Origin: Pseudoselenomonas ruminantium | Lineage (GTDB): Bacteria > Bacillota > Negativicutes > Selenomonadales > Selenomonadaceae | Direction: 5' to 3' | DNA: 64,000 nt | Assembly: GCA_015058655.1 (NCBI GenBank) | Contig: SVBX01000003.1 | Location: 62,001 to 126,000, forward strand | Part shown: piece after piece, positions 23,985 through 34,035 of the stretch | Layout: every line of letters begins with the position of its first letter | Numbering within the stretch: position 1 is the stretch's first letter | Notes under the pieces: generated by a model | What the model saw: the letters and a program-made list of their open reading frames with translations, nothing else | Database searches by the model: none | What the model was told of the DNA's origin: nothing | Made by a program: the position numbers and the translations under genes

Positions 23985-24849
23985 ACACCCGCATCAGCGC
24001 AGCCTGCTGGCGAAGGCGTGCAATCCTCTCCTGAGTATCAGGATGGGTGGAGAACAGCCCCTGCAGCATCTTGCCTGCTCCCTTCAAGGGGTTGATGATG
24101 AACATGTGGGCCGTAGCCTGGGTAGCCTGGGGCATGGCGGCAGCGTGGGTAGCATAGTACTCGATTTTCTCCAGACCGCTGGCCAGGAAGTTTGGATTGC
24201 CGCAGATCTCCGCCCCGGTCTTGTCCGCATCGTACTCACGGGAACGGGAAATAGCCATCTGTATCAGGCTGGCGGCAATGGGTGCCAGGATGATGGTGGC
24301 AATCGTGCCGATAAAGCTCCCGCCATTATCCTCATCGTCGTTATTGCTGCCAAAGATAGCCGCCCACTGGAGCATATTCGCCACATAAGTGATGACAGAA
24401 GCCATGGTAGCCGCAATGGTGGAAATCAGGATGTCACGATGCTTCACATGAGCCAGCTCATGGCCGATGACACCAGCCAGCTCATTGTAATCCAGCACCC
24501 GCATGATGCCCGTAGTCACCGCTACCACAGCGTTGTCCGGATTGCGCCCCGTAGCAAAAGCATTAGGCACATCGCTATTGATGATAGCCACCCGAGGCAT
24601 AGGCAGCCCCGCATTAGCCGCCAGCTTTTCCACCAACCCATAAAGCTCCGGCGCCTGGGACCGCTCAATAGGCTCCGCCCCATAAGACTTCAGCACCATA
24701 GTATCACAGAACCAATAAGTGCCAAAATTCATCACCAGCGCTATCACCAGCGCAATAGTCATCCCAGAGCGCCCCCCCACAGCCCCGCCGATAGCCATCA
24801 CCAAAGCCATCATCAAAGCCATCAAAGCAGCAGTCTTGATAGTATTCAT
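23983..24849 (-). CDS. htpX: Membrane zinc metalloprotease HtpX (M48B)
   Basis: A 288-residue inner-membrane protease for misfolded membrane proteins. Two hydrophobic segments lie at about 8-27 and 30-48, then the cytoplasmic catalytic part with HELAHVKH (zinc His pair and Glu, around residues 130-137), two further membrane segments (ISTIAATMASVITYVA, IATIILAPIAASLIQMA) and the third zinc ligand in SREYDADKTGAE. Length is normal for the family. ATG 24849 follows AGGAGGGATG. A stand-alone gene: upstream lies a repeat, downstream the peptide terminator. Confidence -1.
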   Translation of the reverse strand: MNTIKTAALMALMMALVMAIGGAVGGRSGMTIALVIALVMNFGTYWFCDTMVLKSYGAEPIERSQAPELYGLVEKLAANAGLPMPRVAIINSDVPNAFATGRNPDNAVVAVTTGIMRVLDYNELAGVIGHELAHVKHRDILISTIAATMASVITYVANMLQWAAIFGSNNDDEDNGGSFIGTIATIILAPIAASLIQMAISRSREYDADKTGAEICGNPNFLASGLEKIEYYATHAAAMPQATQATAHMFIINPLKGAGKMLQGLFSTHPDTQERIARLRQQAALMRV

Positions 24850-24911
24850 AGAACATCCCTCCTAAATCAAACACTAAATCATAAACCGAACCCCAAAATC
24901 ATTCAAACTTC

Positions 24912-25019
24912 AGCCCAAGGATGGGCGTTTTGCGGCCTTCCGGTTTCAGGGATGAAACCGAGGCCGCGTTTTCTTTTGGTTCGTTTTCTTTGCGACAAAG
25001 AAAATGAACAGCCGAAATG
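24912..25019. repeat. Intergenic repeat family C, copy 1
   Basis: Contains CCCAAGGATGGGC, a GGCCTTCCGG/AACCGAGGCC stem, then GCGTTTTCTTTTGGTTCG and CTTTGCGACAAAG with ATGAACAGCCGAAA. Copies recur at 30.9, 42.0 and 47.9 kb. Confidence -1.
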
Positions 25020-25092
25020 AAATTAAAGGTCAAAAAATCAACTATCACAACTTAATTTTACAAAAAGAAGCAAGAAAAATCAACCAGCTGCC

Positions 25093-25800
25093 TCACCCTT
25101 CCTTAGCAGGCTCACTTTTCTGCCTGTGATTAAGCCAATACCCAACTCCCAGCACCAGCACCACAAACCCCACTTCCATATAGAGGCTATAAGGCTCCAG
25201 CCCAGCTCCCAGCCCCTTGTCCGCCACCATCAGCTTGGCAGCCGTGAAGCCCAGCAGTGCCGCCCCGGCATACACCAGAGCCGGAATCTTCTTCATGAGC
25301 ATGAGGAAGAACTGCGCCCCAAAGAGCACGATGGGGATGGAGATGAGCAGCCCCACGATAATCAGGCTCCACTTACCCTCAGGCACCGTATTGGCCACCC
25401 CTGCCAGGGACAGCACATTATCGATGCTCATGACAAAATCCGCAATGAGGATAGTGCGGATAGCCGCCCAGAAAGAAGCAGGCGCCTCAGACTTCTCCTC
25501 CCCCTTGTGGTCAACCAAGAGCTTCACCGCGATGTAGAGCAGCAAAGCACCGCCCACGAATTCCAGATACGGCAGAGCCAGCAGCCCCGTGGCAAACAGG
25601 GTGCAGACTATACGGATGCCCACGGCCCCCATGCCGCCCACCAGGATGGCCTTGCCACGATTATGCTCCGGCAGGTTCTTGCAAGCCAGGGCAATGAGGA
25701 TGGCATTATCCCCAGACAGAATCAAGTCCAAAAGGATAATCCCCGACAACGCCGCAAACCACTCCGGGGAAAACATCCCCGCAAACAAGCTCTCAAACAT
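25093..25800 (-). CDS. TerC/YkoY-family integral membrane protein, probably manganese exporter
   Basis: A 235-residue protein with about seven membrane segments. The family signatures LLDLILSGDNAILIALA and LIADFVMSIDNVLSLAGVA, each with an Asp-Asn pair within a membrane helix, place it in TerC (YjbE/YkoY branch), whose members export Mn2+ and help load metal onto exported proteins. ATG 25800 with GGAGAG upstream is chosen over a longer frame because that frame runs through the riboswitch. A yybP-ykoY-type leader precedes it, which fits Mn-dependent expression. Confidence -1.
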   Translation of the reverse strand: MFESLFAGMFSPEWFAALSGIILLDLILSGDNAILIALACKNLPEHNRGKAILVGGMGAVGIRIVCTLFATGLLALPYLEFVGGALLLYIAVKLLVDHKGEEKSEAPASFWAAIRTILIADFVMSIDNVLSLAGVANTVPEGKWSLIIVGLLISIPIVLFGAQFFLMLMKKIPALVYAGAALLGFTAAKLMVADKGLGAGLEPYSLYMEVGFVVLVLGVGYWLNHRQKSEPAKEG

Positions 25801-25829
25801 ACAAACTCTCCTTTTCTCATCTAAGTTTT

Positions 25830-25977
25830 TATTCGACATGATAACATAAAAGACCCTGCTCCAAGGCAAAATGCCCCGGAACAAGGTCTTGCTTGCTATT
25901 TCAGCCTGCTCCGCCGGAAGATTAATCTCCGTACTGACGACAAAAGCAGTTCAGCTACTCCCCTTGTGGGATTATGG
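25830..25977 (-). promoter_or_regulatory. yybP-ykoY-type manganese riboswitch
   Basis: On the minus strand the leader of the TerC gene contains the diagnostic AAGGGGAGTAGC, then GTCGTCAGTACGG and GCAAGCAAGACC, the conserved core of this riboswitch class. A hairpin (AAGACCTTG..CAGGGTCTT followed by TTTAT, 25891-25847) is a likely terminator of the expression platform. Confidence -1.
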
Positions 25978-25981
25978 AGGT

Positions 25982-26010
25982 ATTGTAGCACAAAAAAAGC
26001 TCTATGGCAA
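25982..26010 (-). promoter_or_regulatory. Promoter of the riboswitch and TerC gene
   Basis: Minus strand: TTGCCA (26010-26005), 17 bases, TACAAT (25987-25982). Confidence -1.
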
Positions 26011-26066
26011 GGAGATATGGTAAAATATATCTAAACAAACTATTTGCCACAGCAAAGGAGGAAATT

Positions 26067-26804
26067 ATGAGCACTGACCTGCCCCGCCCCACCCTGCTTG
26101 AAGTTTTGCGGGAGGAAAAGAAAAACCGCCGCCAGGGGGGCATCTATCACAAAATCCAGATAGAGCTCACCTACAACTCCAACCACATGGAAGGCAGTCG
26201 CCTCACCGCAGAGGAAACCCGCTACATCTACGAAACCAACACCATAGGCCTCTCCGGCGGCACCATGAATGTGAATGACATCGTAGAAACAGCCAATCAT
26301 TTCCAGTGCATCAACCTCATCATAGACGAAGCCGAAGCCCCCTTGAGCGAAGCTCTCCTCAAAAAACTCCACGCCATCCTGAAAAACGGCACCGCCGATG
26401 CGAGACTGGACTATTTCGCCGTAGGAGAATACAAAAGCCTGCCCAACGAAGTAGGAGGAAAAGAGACCGCTTCTCCAGAGGAAGTGCCGGAGAGAATCAA
26501 AGCCTTGCTGAAAAACTACGAAAGCAAGCATACCAAAGACTTCGATACCCTGCTCGACTTCCACTGCCAATTCGAGCGCATCCACCCCTTCCAGGACGGC
26601 AACGGCAGAGTGGGCAGGCTGATACTTTTCAAGGAATGCCTGCGAAACAGCATCGTGCCCTTCATCATCCAGGATGATCTGAAGATATTCTACTACCGCG
26701 GACTATCCGAATGGAGCAAAGAACGCGGCTTCCTGCGCGATACCTGCCTCACGGCACAGGATAGGTTCAGGAGATACTTGGAGTATTTCAGGATTGCGGA
26801 TTGA
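26067..26804 (+). CDS. Fic-domain protein (putative adenylyltransferase)
   Basis: A 245-residue Fic protein. The catalytic motif reads HPFQDGNGRVGR (around residues 173-184), complete for AMP transfer. The N-terminal SNHMEG matches the inhibitory (S/T)xxxE(G/N) helix, so this is a class II, self-inhibited member. A flap region with VGEYKSLPNEVGG precedes the catalytic helix. ATG 26067 has AAAGGAGG at a good distance. It stands alone, divergent from the riboswitch, without a separate antitoxin, as expected when the inhibitory helix is intramolecular. The target protein is unknown. Confidence -1.
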   Translation: MSTDLPRPTLLEVLREEKKNRRQGGIYHKIQIELTYNSNHMEGSRLTAEETRYIYETNTIGLSGGTMNVNDIVETANHFQCINLIIDEAEAPLSEALLKKLHAILKNGTADARLDYFAVGEYKSLPNEVGGKETASPEEVPERIKALLKNYESKHTKDFDTLLDFHCQFERIHPFQDGNGRVGRLILFKECLRNSIVPFIIQDDLKIFYYRGLSEWSKERGFLRDTCLTAQDRFRRYLEYFRIAD

Positions 26805-26858
26805 GTTGGGGGTGGATTGGCCTAAATTACAGGAAAAAATAAAATGGATCGTTTAAAC

Positions 26859-26925
26859 AGCATGAAAAATAGCAAGTTTTTAAAGAACCAATTTAAGAAC
26901 TTGCTATTTTTCATGTATTTTTTAT
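26859..26925. terminator. Long AT-rich hairpin between the fic and AAA_14 genes
   Basis: CATGAAAAATAGCAAGTT and AACTTGCTATTTTTCATG form a perfect stem followed by TATTTTTTAT. Confidence -1.
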
Positions 26926-26951
26926 ATACTATATATAAGGGGTGAGATATT

Positions 26952-28154
26952 ATGATAGAGCGCAAAGTATATTTAGAACAGCTTCTTCACTGGAAAGACC
27001 ATGATGTTATCAAGGTAGTGACTGGTGTAAGGCGTTGTGGCAAATCAACGATACTGAAACTTTTTCGGAAAGAATTGCAAAAGGCAGATGTGCCAGCAGA
27101 AAACATCATATCTCTCAATCTTGAAGACCCGGAAGGCATAGACATAACTGATTGCCGGCAACTCCTCCGATATTTCATAGAAAGACTCCAGCCTGAAGGA
27201 AAAAACTATATTTTCATTGATGAAGTACAGCAGGTGGAGAACTTTGAAAAAGCCGTGGATGCCCTTTATGTCAAGGATAACTGCGATGTTTACATAACAG
27301 GTTCTAATTCTAAGATGCTCTCCGGCGAACTAGCCACGGTGCTTTCCGGTCGCTATGTGAAGATCAAAATGCAGCCACTTTCCTTTGCCGAGTATGTAAC
27401 CGCATTTCCTGGCCAGAGTCCGGAGCGCCTTTATATGAAGTATTTAGAAAACGGCTCTTTTCCCTATGTCACTAACCTTGATGAGCAGTTTTATGTCAAT
27501 CAGTATTTGAGCAGTATCTTCGATACCGTAATGTTGAAGGATATTATGGCCAGGAAAAAATGTCCCGATCAAAATCTTTTAAGGAAAATTACTAGATTTA
27601 TTTTTGATAACATCGGCAACCTCTGCTCTACCAAGAAAATTGCGGATACGCTAACTTCTATGGGCACGAAAACCACAGTACCTACGGTAGAAAAATATCT
27701 TGCTGCTTTGCAGGAAAGTTTTTTATTCTACCAAGCAGAGAGATATGATGTAAAAGGCAAAGAATACCTGAAGACAGGTGGAAAATACTATGCCGTTGAC
27801 ATTGGCCTAAGGAAAACCGTACTTGGCAATAAGCCAGCGGATATAGGTCACATATTGGAAAATATAGTTTTCTTGGAACTCAAGCGACGCTTTGAAGAGG
27901 TTTATGTCGGTAAAGTTGGCAATAAAGAAATAGACTTTGTGTCCATGCAGAATGGAGAACCTTGCTATTATCAGGTAGCATACACTGTCATGGATAACGA
28001 TGGTTCAATTCTAAAAAGAGAACTAGCGCCATTGAAGAGTGTGAAAGATTATTATCAACGATACTTGATAACCATGGACATGGTTCCATCTGTATCTCAT
28101 GATGGAATAAAGCAAGTATACGCGCTGGATTGGCTTTTAGGCCATGCTATCTGA
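26952..28154 (+). CDS. AAA_14 / DUF4143 ATPase
   Basis: A 400-residue protein of the common ATP-binding family with AAA_14 at the N-terminus and DUF4143 at the C-terminus. Walker A is TGVRRCGKST (about residues 25-34), Walker B is YIFIDEVQQ, and ITGSNSKMLSGELATVLSGRY is the family sensor block. The C-terminal part (LENIVFLELKRRF, then KEIDFVSMQNGEP and YQVAYT) has the shape of a degenerate restriction-endonuclease fold. Cellular role is unknown; the genes are often mobile. Codon use is more AT-rich than in its neighbours, which suggests transfer. ATG 26952 follows GGGGTGAG. Confidence -1.
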   Translation: MIERKVYLEQLLHWKDHDVIKVVTGVRRCGKSTILKLFRKELQKADVPAENIISLNLEDPEGIDITDCRQLLRYFIERLQPEGKNYIFIDEVQQVENFEKAVDALYVKDNCDVYITGSNSKMLSGELATVLSGRYVKIKMQPLSFAEYVTAFPGQSPERLYMKYLENGSFPYVTNLDEQFYVNQYLSSIFDTVMLKDIMARKKCPDQNLLRKITRFIFDNIGNLCSTKKIADTLTSMGTKTTVPTVEKYLAALQESFLFYQAERYDVKGKEYLKTGGKYYAVDIGLRKTVLGNKPADIGHILENIVFLELKRRFEEVYVGKVGNKEIDFVSMQNGEPCYYQVAYTVMDNDGSILKRELAPLKSVKDYYQRYLITMDMVPSVSHDGIKQVYALDWLLGHAI

Positions 28155-28199
28155 TTAGCCTGCCCTATTTTTCCTCAAACACAAAAGCGGCTTGCCACA

Positions 28200-28245
28200 A
28201 CAAAAGCCCCAGGCCGCCTGTCAGCACCTGAGGCTTTCCCTATTC
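28200..28245 (-). terminator. Terminator after gyrB
   Basis: On the minus strand AAGCCTCAGGTGCTG and GGCCTGGGGCTT form a stem followed by TTGTTG. Confidence -1.
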
Positions 28246-28303
28246 ACTTTCGTCACCTTGACATTCATCACCATGCAATAAGCAGCACGATAATAATTTA
28301 TGC

Positions 28304-30370
<2,067 letters not shown>

Positions 30371-30409
30371 CTATCATGCAAAAATTTAAATCTATATAAA
30401 AGTGTTGAT

Positions 30410-30575
30410 TAGGGCGTGTTGATTAAATGAGCTTGGCCCAGATTTGCGGGGATTGGCTGTCCATTGCAAGGCGACAAACCGGAGGCATAGCAATGCTATG
30501 TCGAGGATTTGTCAACGCAGTAGGGACAGTCAAGACCCGTGAAGATGGGCTGAGTGAATTAATCAACACGCCCTA
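30410..30575. mobile_element. MITE-like element, 166 bp, copy 1
   Basis: Ends are perfect inverted repeats TAGGGCGTGTTGATTAA / TTAATCAACACGCCCTA. Inside are CCCAGATTTGCGGGGATTGG, GACTGTCCC-type inverted blocks and the palindromic centre GGCATAGCAATGCTATGTCG. No coding capacity. Copies at 49632 and 55539 have exactly the same length. TA at both ends fits a TA target duplication as made by IS630/mariner transposases. Confidence -1.
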
Positions 30576-30786
30576 AACCAACGCGTTTCTTCAAAGTCAG
30601 CGAAGAAATAGCCGAAAGATAAATCTCCCTATCCGTAAGAACAACAGATTTCACGCTTTCCCTGCTATCCTCCAGGCAGGAAGTTATTTTCCTGTTTTGG
30701 AGCTTATCTTCAAAAATGGAGTAGTCAAAAATCGCAATGATGTCTTTACTGCGCACAGAGTACCCAGAACCTAAGTGCAGGAACAC
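30559..30786 (-). CDS. remB: DUF370 / RemB-family DNA-binding protein
   Basis: A 75-residue protein starting at GTG 30786: FLHLGSGYSVRSKDIIAIFDYSIFED is the classic DUF370 opening, followed by SVVLTDREIYLSAISSLTLKKRV. In Bacillus the relative between recF and gyrB (YaaB/RemB) is a matrix-gene regulator, and the position here is the same. The last codons (GRVD and TAA) come from the end of the MITE-like element at 30410-30575, so the element has replaced the original C-terminus. Its Shine-Dalgarno GGAAGGGGG belongs to the palindromic repeat upstream. A longer frame starting at 30900 runs through that repeat and is rejected. Confidence -1.
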   Translation of the reverse strand: MFLHLGSGYSVRSKDIIAIFDYSIFEDKLQNRKITSCLEDSRESVKSVVLTDREIYLSAISSLTLKKRVGLGRVD

Positions 30787-30793
30787 CTGCGAT

Positions 30794-30878
30794 TCCCCCT
30801 TCCACCACCTACGGTGGTCCCATTCCAGGGAGCCCACTGGGCTCCCGCGCTTACGCGCCCCCCGTAAACAGGGGAGGC
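30794..30878. repeat. GC-rich palindromic repeat family A, copy 2
   Basis: Three hairpins in a row: CCACCTACGGTGG, GGGAGCCCACTGGGCTCCC and GCGCTTACGCGC, then CCCCCGTAAACAGGGG. On the minus strand its end reads GGTGGTGGAAGGGGG, just ahead of the remB start. Confidence -1.
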
Positions 30879-30940
30879 TTACCTCTCCTTGCATTTGCAA
30901 AAAGCTATGAGAGTAACTAACCTAAAGCTACTCTATCTCA

Positions 30941-31050
30941 CGAACCCCAGGGCCCAAGGATGGGCCCCGCGGACGCGGAAATCACACGATGTGATTTCAG
31001 TCCGCGTTTTCTTTGGTTCGTTTCTTTGCGCCAAAGAAATGAACAGACGG
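30941..31050. repeat. Intergenic repeat family C, copy 2
   Basis: CGAACCCCAGGGCCCAAGG, GGGCCCCGCGGACGCGGAA, ATCACACGATGTGAT palindrome, CGCGTTTTCTTTGGTTCG, CTTTGCGCCAAAG and AATGAACAG. It lies between recF and remB. Confidence -1.
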
Positions 31051-31075
31051 CATTAACAAGTTAATAAAAACCTAC

Positions 31076-32206
31076 TCATAGAGGGCGTACAACCCCTTGT
31101 CGAACCGAAAAGAAAGTCCCTATCTCCTCAGATGGAAAATAAGCCTTATCAGTAGCCGTAATAATCGTCTGTATCTTCTCCCGCTGCAGAAAAAGCAGCA
31201 ACTCCTTCCTGCGCGAAGGATCCAGCTCACTCATCACATCATCCAGCAGCAATACGGGATATGCCCCCGTCTCCCCCCGGATAAACTCCAGCTCCGAGAG
31301 CTTCAGCGCCAGCGCCCCTGTCCGCTGCTGTCCCTGGGACCCATAGGTGCGCAAATCCACCCCATTGACAGAGAGCCTCAGGTCATCACGATGGGGTCCC
31401 ACACTAGTGACACCTCTGATGATATCCAGCTCATGCCGCTTGTTCAGCATTTCATTATACCACGGAATGAGCCTCTCTGTCACCCGTCCAGGCTCCATAA
31501 CGGGACCAGACTCACCAGATGGTGCGTGCAGGTCGTAGGACACCTCCAGATTCTCCAGAGAGCCCGAGATGCGCCTCTGCATGAGCCTGCCCAGCATAGC
31601 CAGCCTGTTCACGGTTTCCAGCCTCCTGGCCGCAATCCTGGACGCACTTTCCGCCAGCTGCGCATCCCATAGTTCCAGCATATCCCTGCCAGCCTCGCCC
31701 TCACGAATCTTCTTCAACAGATTATTCCGCTGGATGATGAGACGGTTATATTTGTTCAACTCGCGATAATAGGCAGGGCTGGTCTGACTTATTTCCGTAT
31801 CAAGAAAAGCACGCCGCAGTTGCGGCGCACCTTTCACCAGATAGAGATCCTCCGGGGAGAAAAGCACTGTCGTCAAGCTCCCCACCAGGCTCTTGGGAGC
31901 CACGGCATGACCGTTCAGCAAAATCTGCCTGCGCTTCGTCCTGCTAAACTTCAGGTCTATGACATTTCCCACCCCCAGCCTGGAAAAGCCAACCCGCACA
32001 GCGCTCTGCTGGCTTTCCCAGCGGATGAGCTCGCCATCCTTGGTGGTGCGGTGTGATTTTGCCAAAGATGCGTAATACACCGATTCCACGATATTCGTCT
32101 TGCCCTGGGCATTCTTTCCCACAAAGATAGTGATGCCATCAGGAAAGGAAAAATCCAGAGACTCATAATTGCGAAACTGCCTGAGCTGCAATGATTCAAC
32201 CAGCAT
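31076..32206 (-). CDS. recF: DNA replication and repair protein RecF
   Basis: A 376-residue SMC-like ATPase that loads RecA at gaps with RecO and RecR. Walker A is FVGKNAQGKTN (about residues 28-38), the ABC signature region is YGSQGQQRTGALALKLSE, and Walker B is PVLLLDDVMSELDPSRR, all complete. ATG 32206 (MLVESLQLRQFRNYESL) has AGGAGGGCGG upstream; the 12-codon upstream extension is rejected. It follows yaaA closely, as usual in Firmicutes origins. Confidence -1.
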   Translation of the reverse strand: MLVESLQLRQFRNYESLDFSFPDGITIFVGKNAQGKTNIVESVYYASLAKSHRTTKDGELIRWESQQSAVRVGFSRLGVGNVIDLKFSRTKRRQILLNGHAVAPKSLVGSLTTVLFSPEDLYLVKGAPQLRRAFLDTEISQTSPAYYRELNKYNRLIIQRNNLLKKIREGEAGRDMLELWDAQLAESASRIAARRLETVNRLAMLGRLMQRRISGSLENLEVSYDLHAPSGESGPVMEPGRVTERLIPWYNEMLNKRHELDIIRGVTSVGPHRDDLRLSVNGVDLRTYGSQGQQRTGALALKLSELEFIRGETGAYPVLLLDDVMSELDPSRRKELLLFLQREKIQTIITATDKAYFPSEEIGTFFSVRQGVVRPL

Positions 32207-32254
32207 ATAAAAACCGCCCTCCTGCATAATTATGCAGAGCATTGATAATGCCTG

Positions 32255-32470
32255 TTAACCCCTGCACACTCTCCACGCACCCATGTCTTTTATCTCGATG
32301 ATGTCCCCTGCCTTGAGCTTCCGGCGACGGGCAGATTCTTTCTCCCCATTGCGGTAAACCAGCCCCTCGGCCAGCAGTCCCTTCAGTTCCCCGCCAGAAT
32401 TCAGGACTCCGGCCCACTTCAGGAACTGGTCAAGCTGTATCTCTTCTGTCTCTATAGTAATATCCTGCAT
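32255..32470 (-). CDS. yaaA: S4-domain RNA-binding protein YaaA
   Basis: A 71-residue protein made almost entirely of an S4 domain: QLDQFLKWAGVLNSGGELKGLLAEGLVYRNGE, then KLKAGDIIEIKD. The YaaA/YlmH-type S4 protein between dnaN and recF is conserved in Firmicutes; a link to ribosome assembly has been proposed in Bacillus. ATG 32470 follows AAGGAGATAA. Likely co-transcribed with recF, 48 bases downstream. Confidence -1.
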   Translation of the reverse strand: MQDITIETEEIQLDQFLKWAGVLNSGGELKGLLAEGLVYRNGEKESARRRKLKAGDIIEIKDMGAWRVCRG

Positions 32471-32533
32471 AACATTATCTCCTTATGGAATTGCCCCACC
32501 AATTGAAACATCCCTTAAAATCAGTAGACCCTG

Positions 32534-32592
32534 CCTGCCCCTTCCACCACCTTCGGTGGTCCCCCTCCCCCGTTTCACGGTGGAGGCATTTC
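32534..32592. repeat. GC-rich palindromic repeat family A, copy 3 (short)
   Basis: CCTTCCACCACCTTCGGTGG, then CCCCCTCCCCCGTTTCACGG; it lacks the GGGAGCCC hairpin of the other copies. It lies between dnaN and yaaA. Confidence -1.
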
Positions 32593-32599
32593 CTGCTCG

Positions 32600-33712
32600 T
32601 TACCTTGCAGTCCTAACAGGGGTGACCACATAAACGAAATCATCCACCCCGTCCTCGATGATACGGGCGGCAGTCAACGGCTGGTTCATGCAGAAAGTGA
32701 TGGTCTTGCTGTCGATGTTCTTCAAGGCATCCACAATGTACTGTGAATTGAAGGCGATGGAGATGTTCGGCCCCTCGATTTCAGCCGACACATCCTCATT
32801 GGCCTGTCCCACTTCCTGATTCATGGAAGAAATCATAACTTTGTCCTGCTCGAAATCCAGCAGGATGATATTGTACTCGGAAGAGCGGGCAATGAGGGAA
32901 ACCCTGTCCACCGCAGCTCTGAAATCAGCTGTATCCATATGGACTTTGGTGGCGAACTCGGCAGGAATGACCCGGTTGAAGTCAGGGAAAGTTCCCTCCA
33001 AGAGCCTGGTGGTCATGAACACATTGTCAAATTCGAAGCTCATGGAGTTGTAAGAGCAGGTGACCTTCACATCGATGGGCACATCGCTGCTCAGATTGTG
33101 ATAAACATCCTGCAAGAACCTGCCGGGCACGATCATGTTGATAGTGGTGGTAGGTTCCTCCAGATGCAAGGTGTTCACTGCCAGGCGATGGCTGTTGGTA
33201 GCTGCCCAGATGACCTTGTCATTTCTCACCTGGACAGAGACGCCGGTGAAAAGGGGACGGTTCGGATCTGCAGCGCAAGCGAAAACAGTCTTCTTGATGG
33301 CCTCTCTCAAATCCGTGTCCTTGGCAGTGAAAGTCAGATTTCCTTCGAAGCGCTTCACTGTAGGATAGGATTTCGGCTCCATGGAAAGCAGGCGGAAATC
33401 TGCCTGGGCAGAGGTGATGTGGGCGATCTTCGTGTGGAAATCGTAATCTATGGTGACTTCCTCGCCGGGAAGCTTGGTGACAACTTCTTGGAAATACCTG
33501 CCTACGATGGCAATGGAGCCCTTTTCTTCCATCTCTACAGGCAGGGTGGCGATAAGTCCAGTTTCATTGTTATTGCCGTGAACTTCCGCGATGCCATTTT
33601 CTACAGAAAGATAAAGAGCTGACAAGAGGGGAGTCTGTGGCTTGGAGGAAATGGCTTTGGAGGAAAAACGGAGGGCGCTTAAAAGTTCGTTCTTGGCACA
33701 GGTGATTTTCAT
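32600..33712 (-). CDS. dnaN: DNA polymerase III sliding clamp (beta subunit)
   Basis: A 370-residue clamp with three repeated domains. N-terminal MKITCAKNELLSALRFSSKAISSKPQTPLLSALYL, middle DPNRPLFTGVSVQ and SHRLAVNTL, and C-terminal NSQYIVDALKNID with the ending VYVVTPVRTAR, where the VxPVR-type tail closes the clamp. ATG 33712 follows GAAAGGAA. Start of the dnaN-yaaA-recF block, about 320 bases downstream of dnaA. Confidence -1.
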   Translation of the reverse strand: MKITCAKNELLSALRFSSKAISSKPQTPLLSALYLSVENGIAEVHGNNNETGLIATLPVEMEEKGSIAIVGRYFQEVVTKLPGEEVTIDYDFHTKIAHITSAQADFRLLSMEPKSYPTVKRFEGNLTFTAKDTDLREAIKKTVFACAADPNRPLFTGVSVQVRNDKVIWAATNSHRLAVNTLHLEEPTTTINMIVPGRFLQDVYHNLSSDVPIDVKVTCSYNSMSFEFDNVFMTTRLLEGTFPDFNRVIPAEFATKVHMDTADFRAAVDRVSLIARSSEYNIILLDFEQDKVMISSMNQEVGQANEDVSAEIEGPNISIAFNSQYIVDALKNIDSKTITFCMNQPLTAARIIEDGVDDFVYVVTPVRTAR

Positions 33713-33843
33713 GGGCGTTCCTTTCTCTGAGAAAATGGCTGATGAAATGAGAAAAGGGGCTGACCTTGCAAGGGGCCCCTGGTTTAGTTAATACTTATAT
33801 ATTTTATTTTAAATAGCCGTCGTAGTAGTAGGGCCTGTGGAAA

Positions 33844-34010
33844 GGTGGATAAGTTGGTAGAGGCCATGATATATGCACATTTAAGCTGTTGATAAAGCTG
33901 TGGGGGATTTGTTCTGGGTTATCCACATATTCACAGGGATGAGGCCAAATTGCACTTATCCACAATTTGCCCACAGCTCTATACAGTAAATATCAACGCA
34001 GTTATCAACA
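33844..34010. promoter_or_regulatory. DnaA boxes between dnaN and dnaA
   Basis: Perfect TTATCCACA at 33919 and 33956 (plus), near-matches TGTTGATAA (about 33890) and TTATCAACA (34002), and a GTGGATAA at 33846. This gap should also carry the dnaN promoter on the minus strand; I cannot place it firmly. Confidence -1.
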
Positions 34011-34035
34011 GGGATGAAAAGCCTTCTCCAGCTCA

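Noticed and set aside
25801-25884. A 28-residue N-terminal extension of the TerC-family protein
   Set aside because: It reads through the riboswitch terminator hairpin.
30787-30900. An N-terminal extension of remB
   Set aside because: The extension is the translation of palindromic repeat family A; DUF370 proteins start at the FLHLG block.
33844-34010. The dnaN-dnaA gap as sole oriC
   Set aside because: Only two perfect boxes are found there; the dnaA-rpmH gap and the 22.9 kb cluster have more, so it is more likely one part of a split origin.
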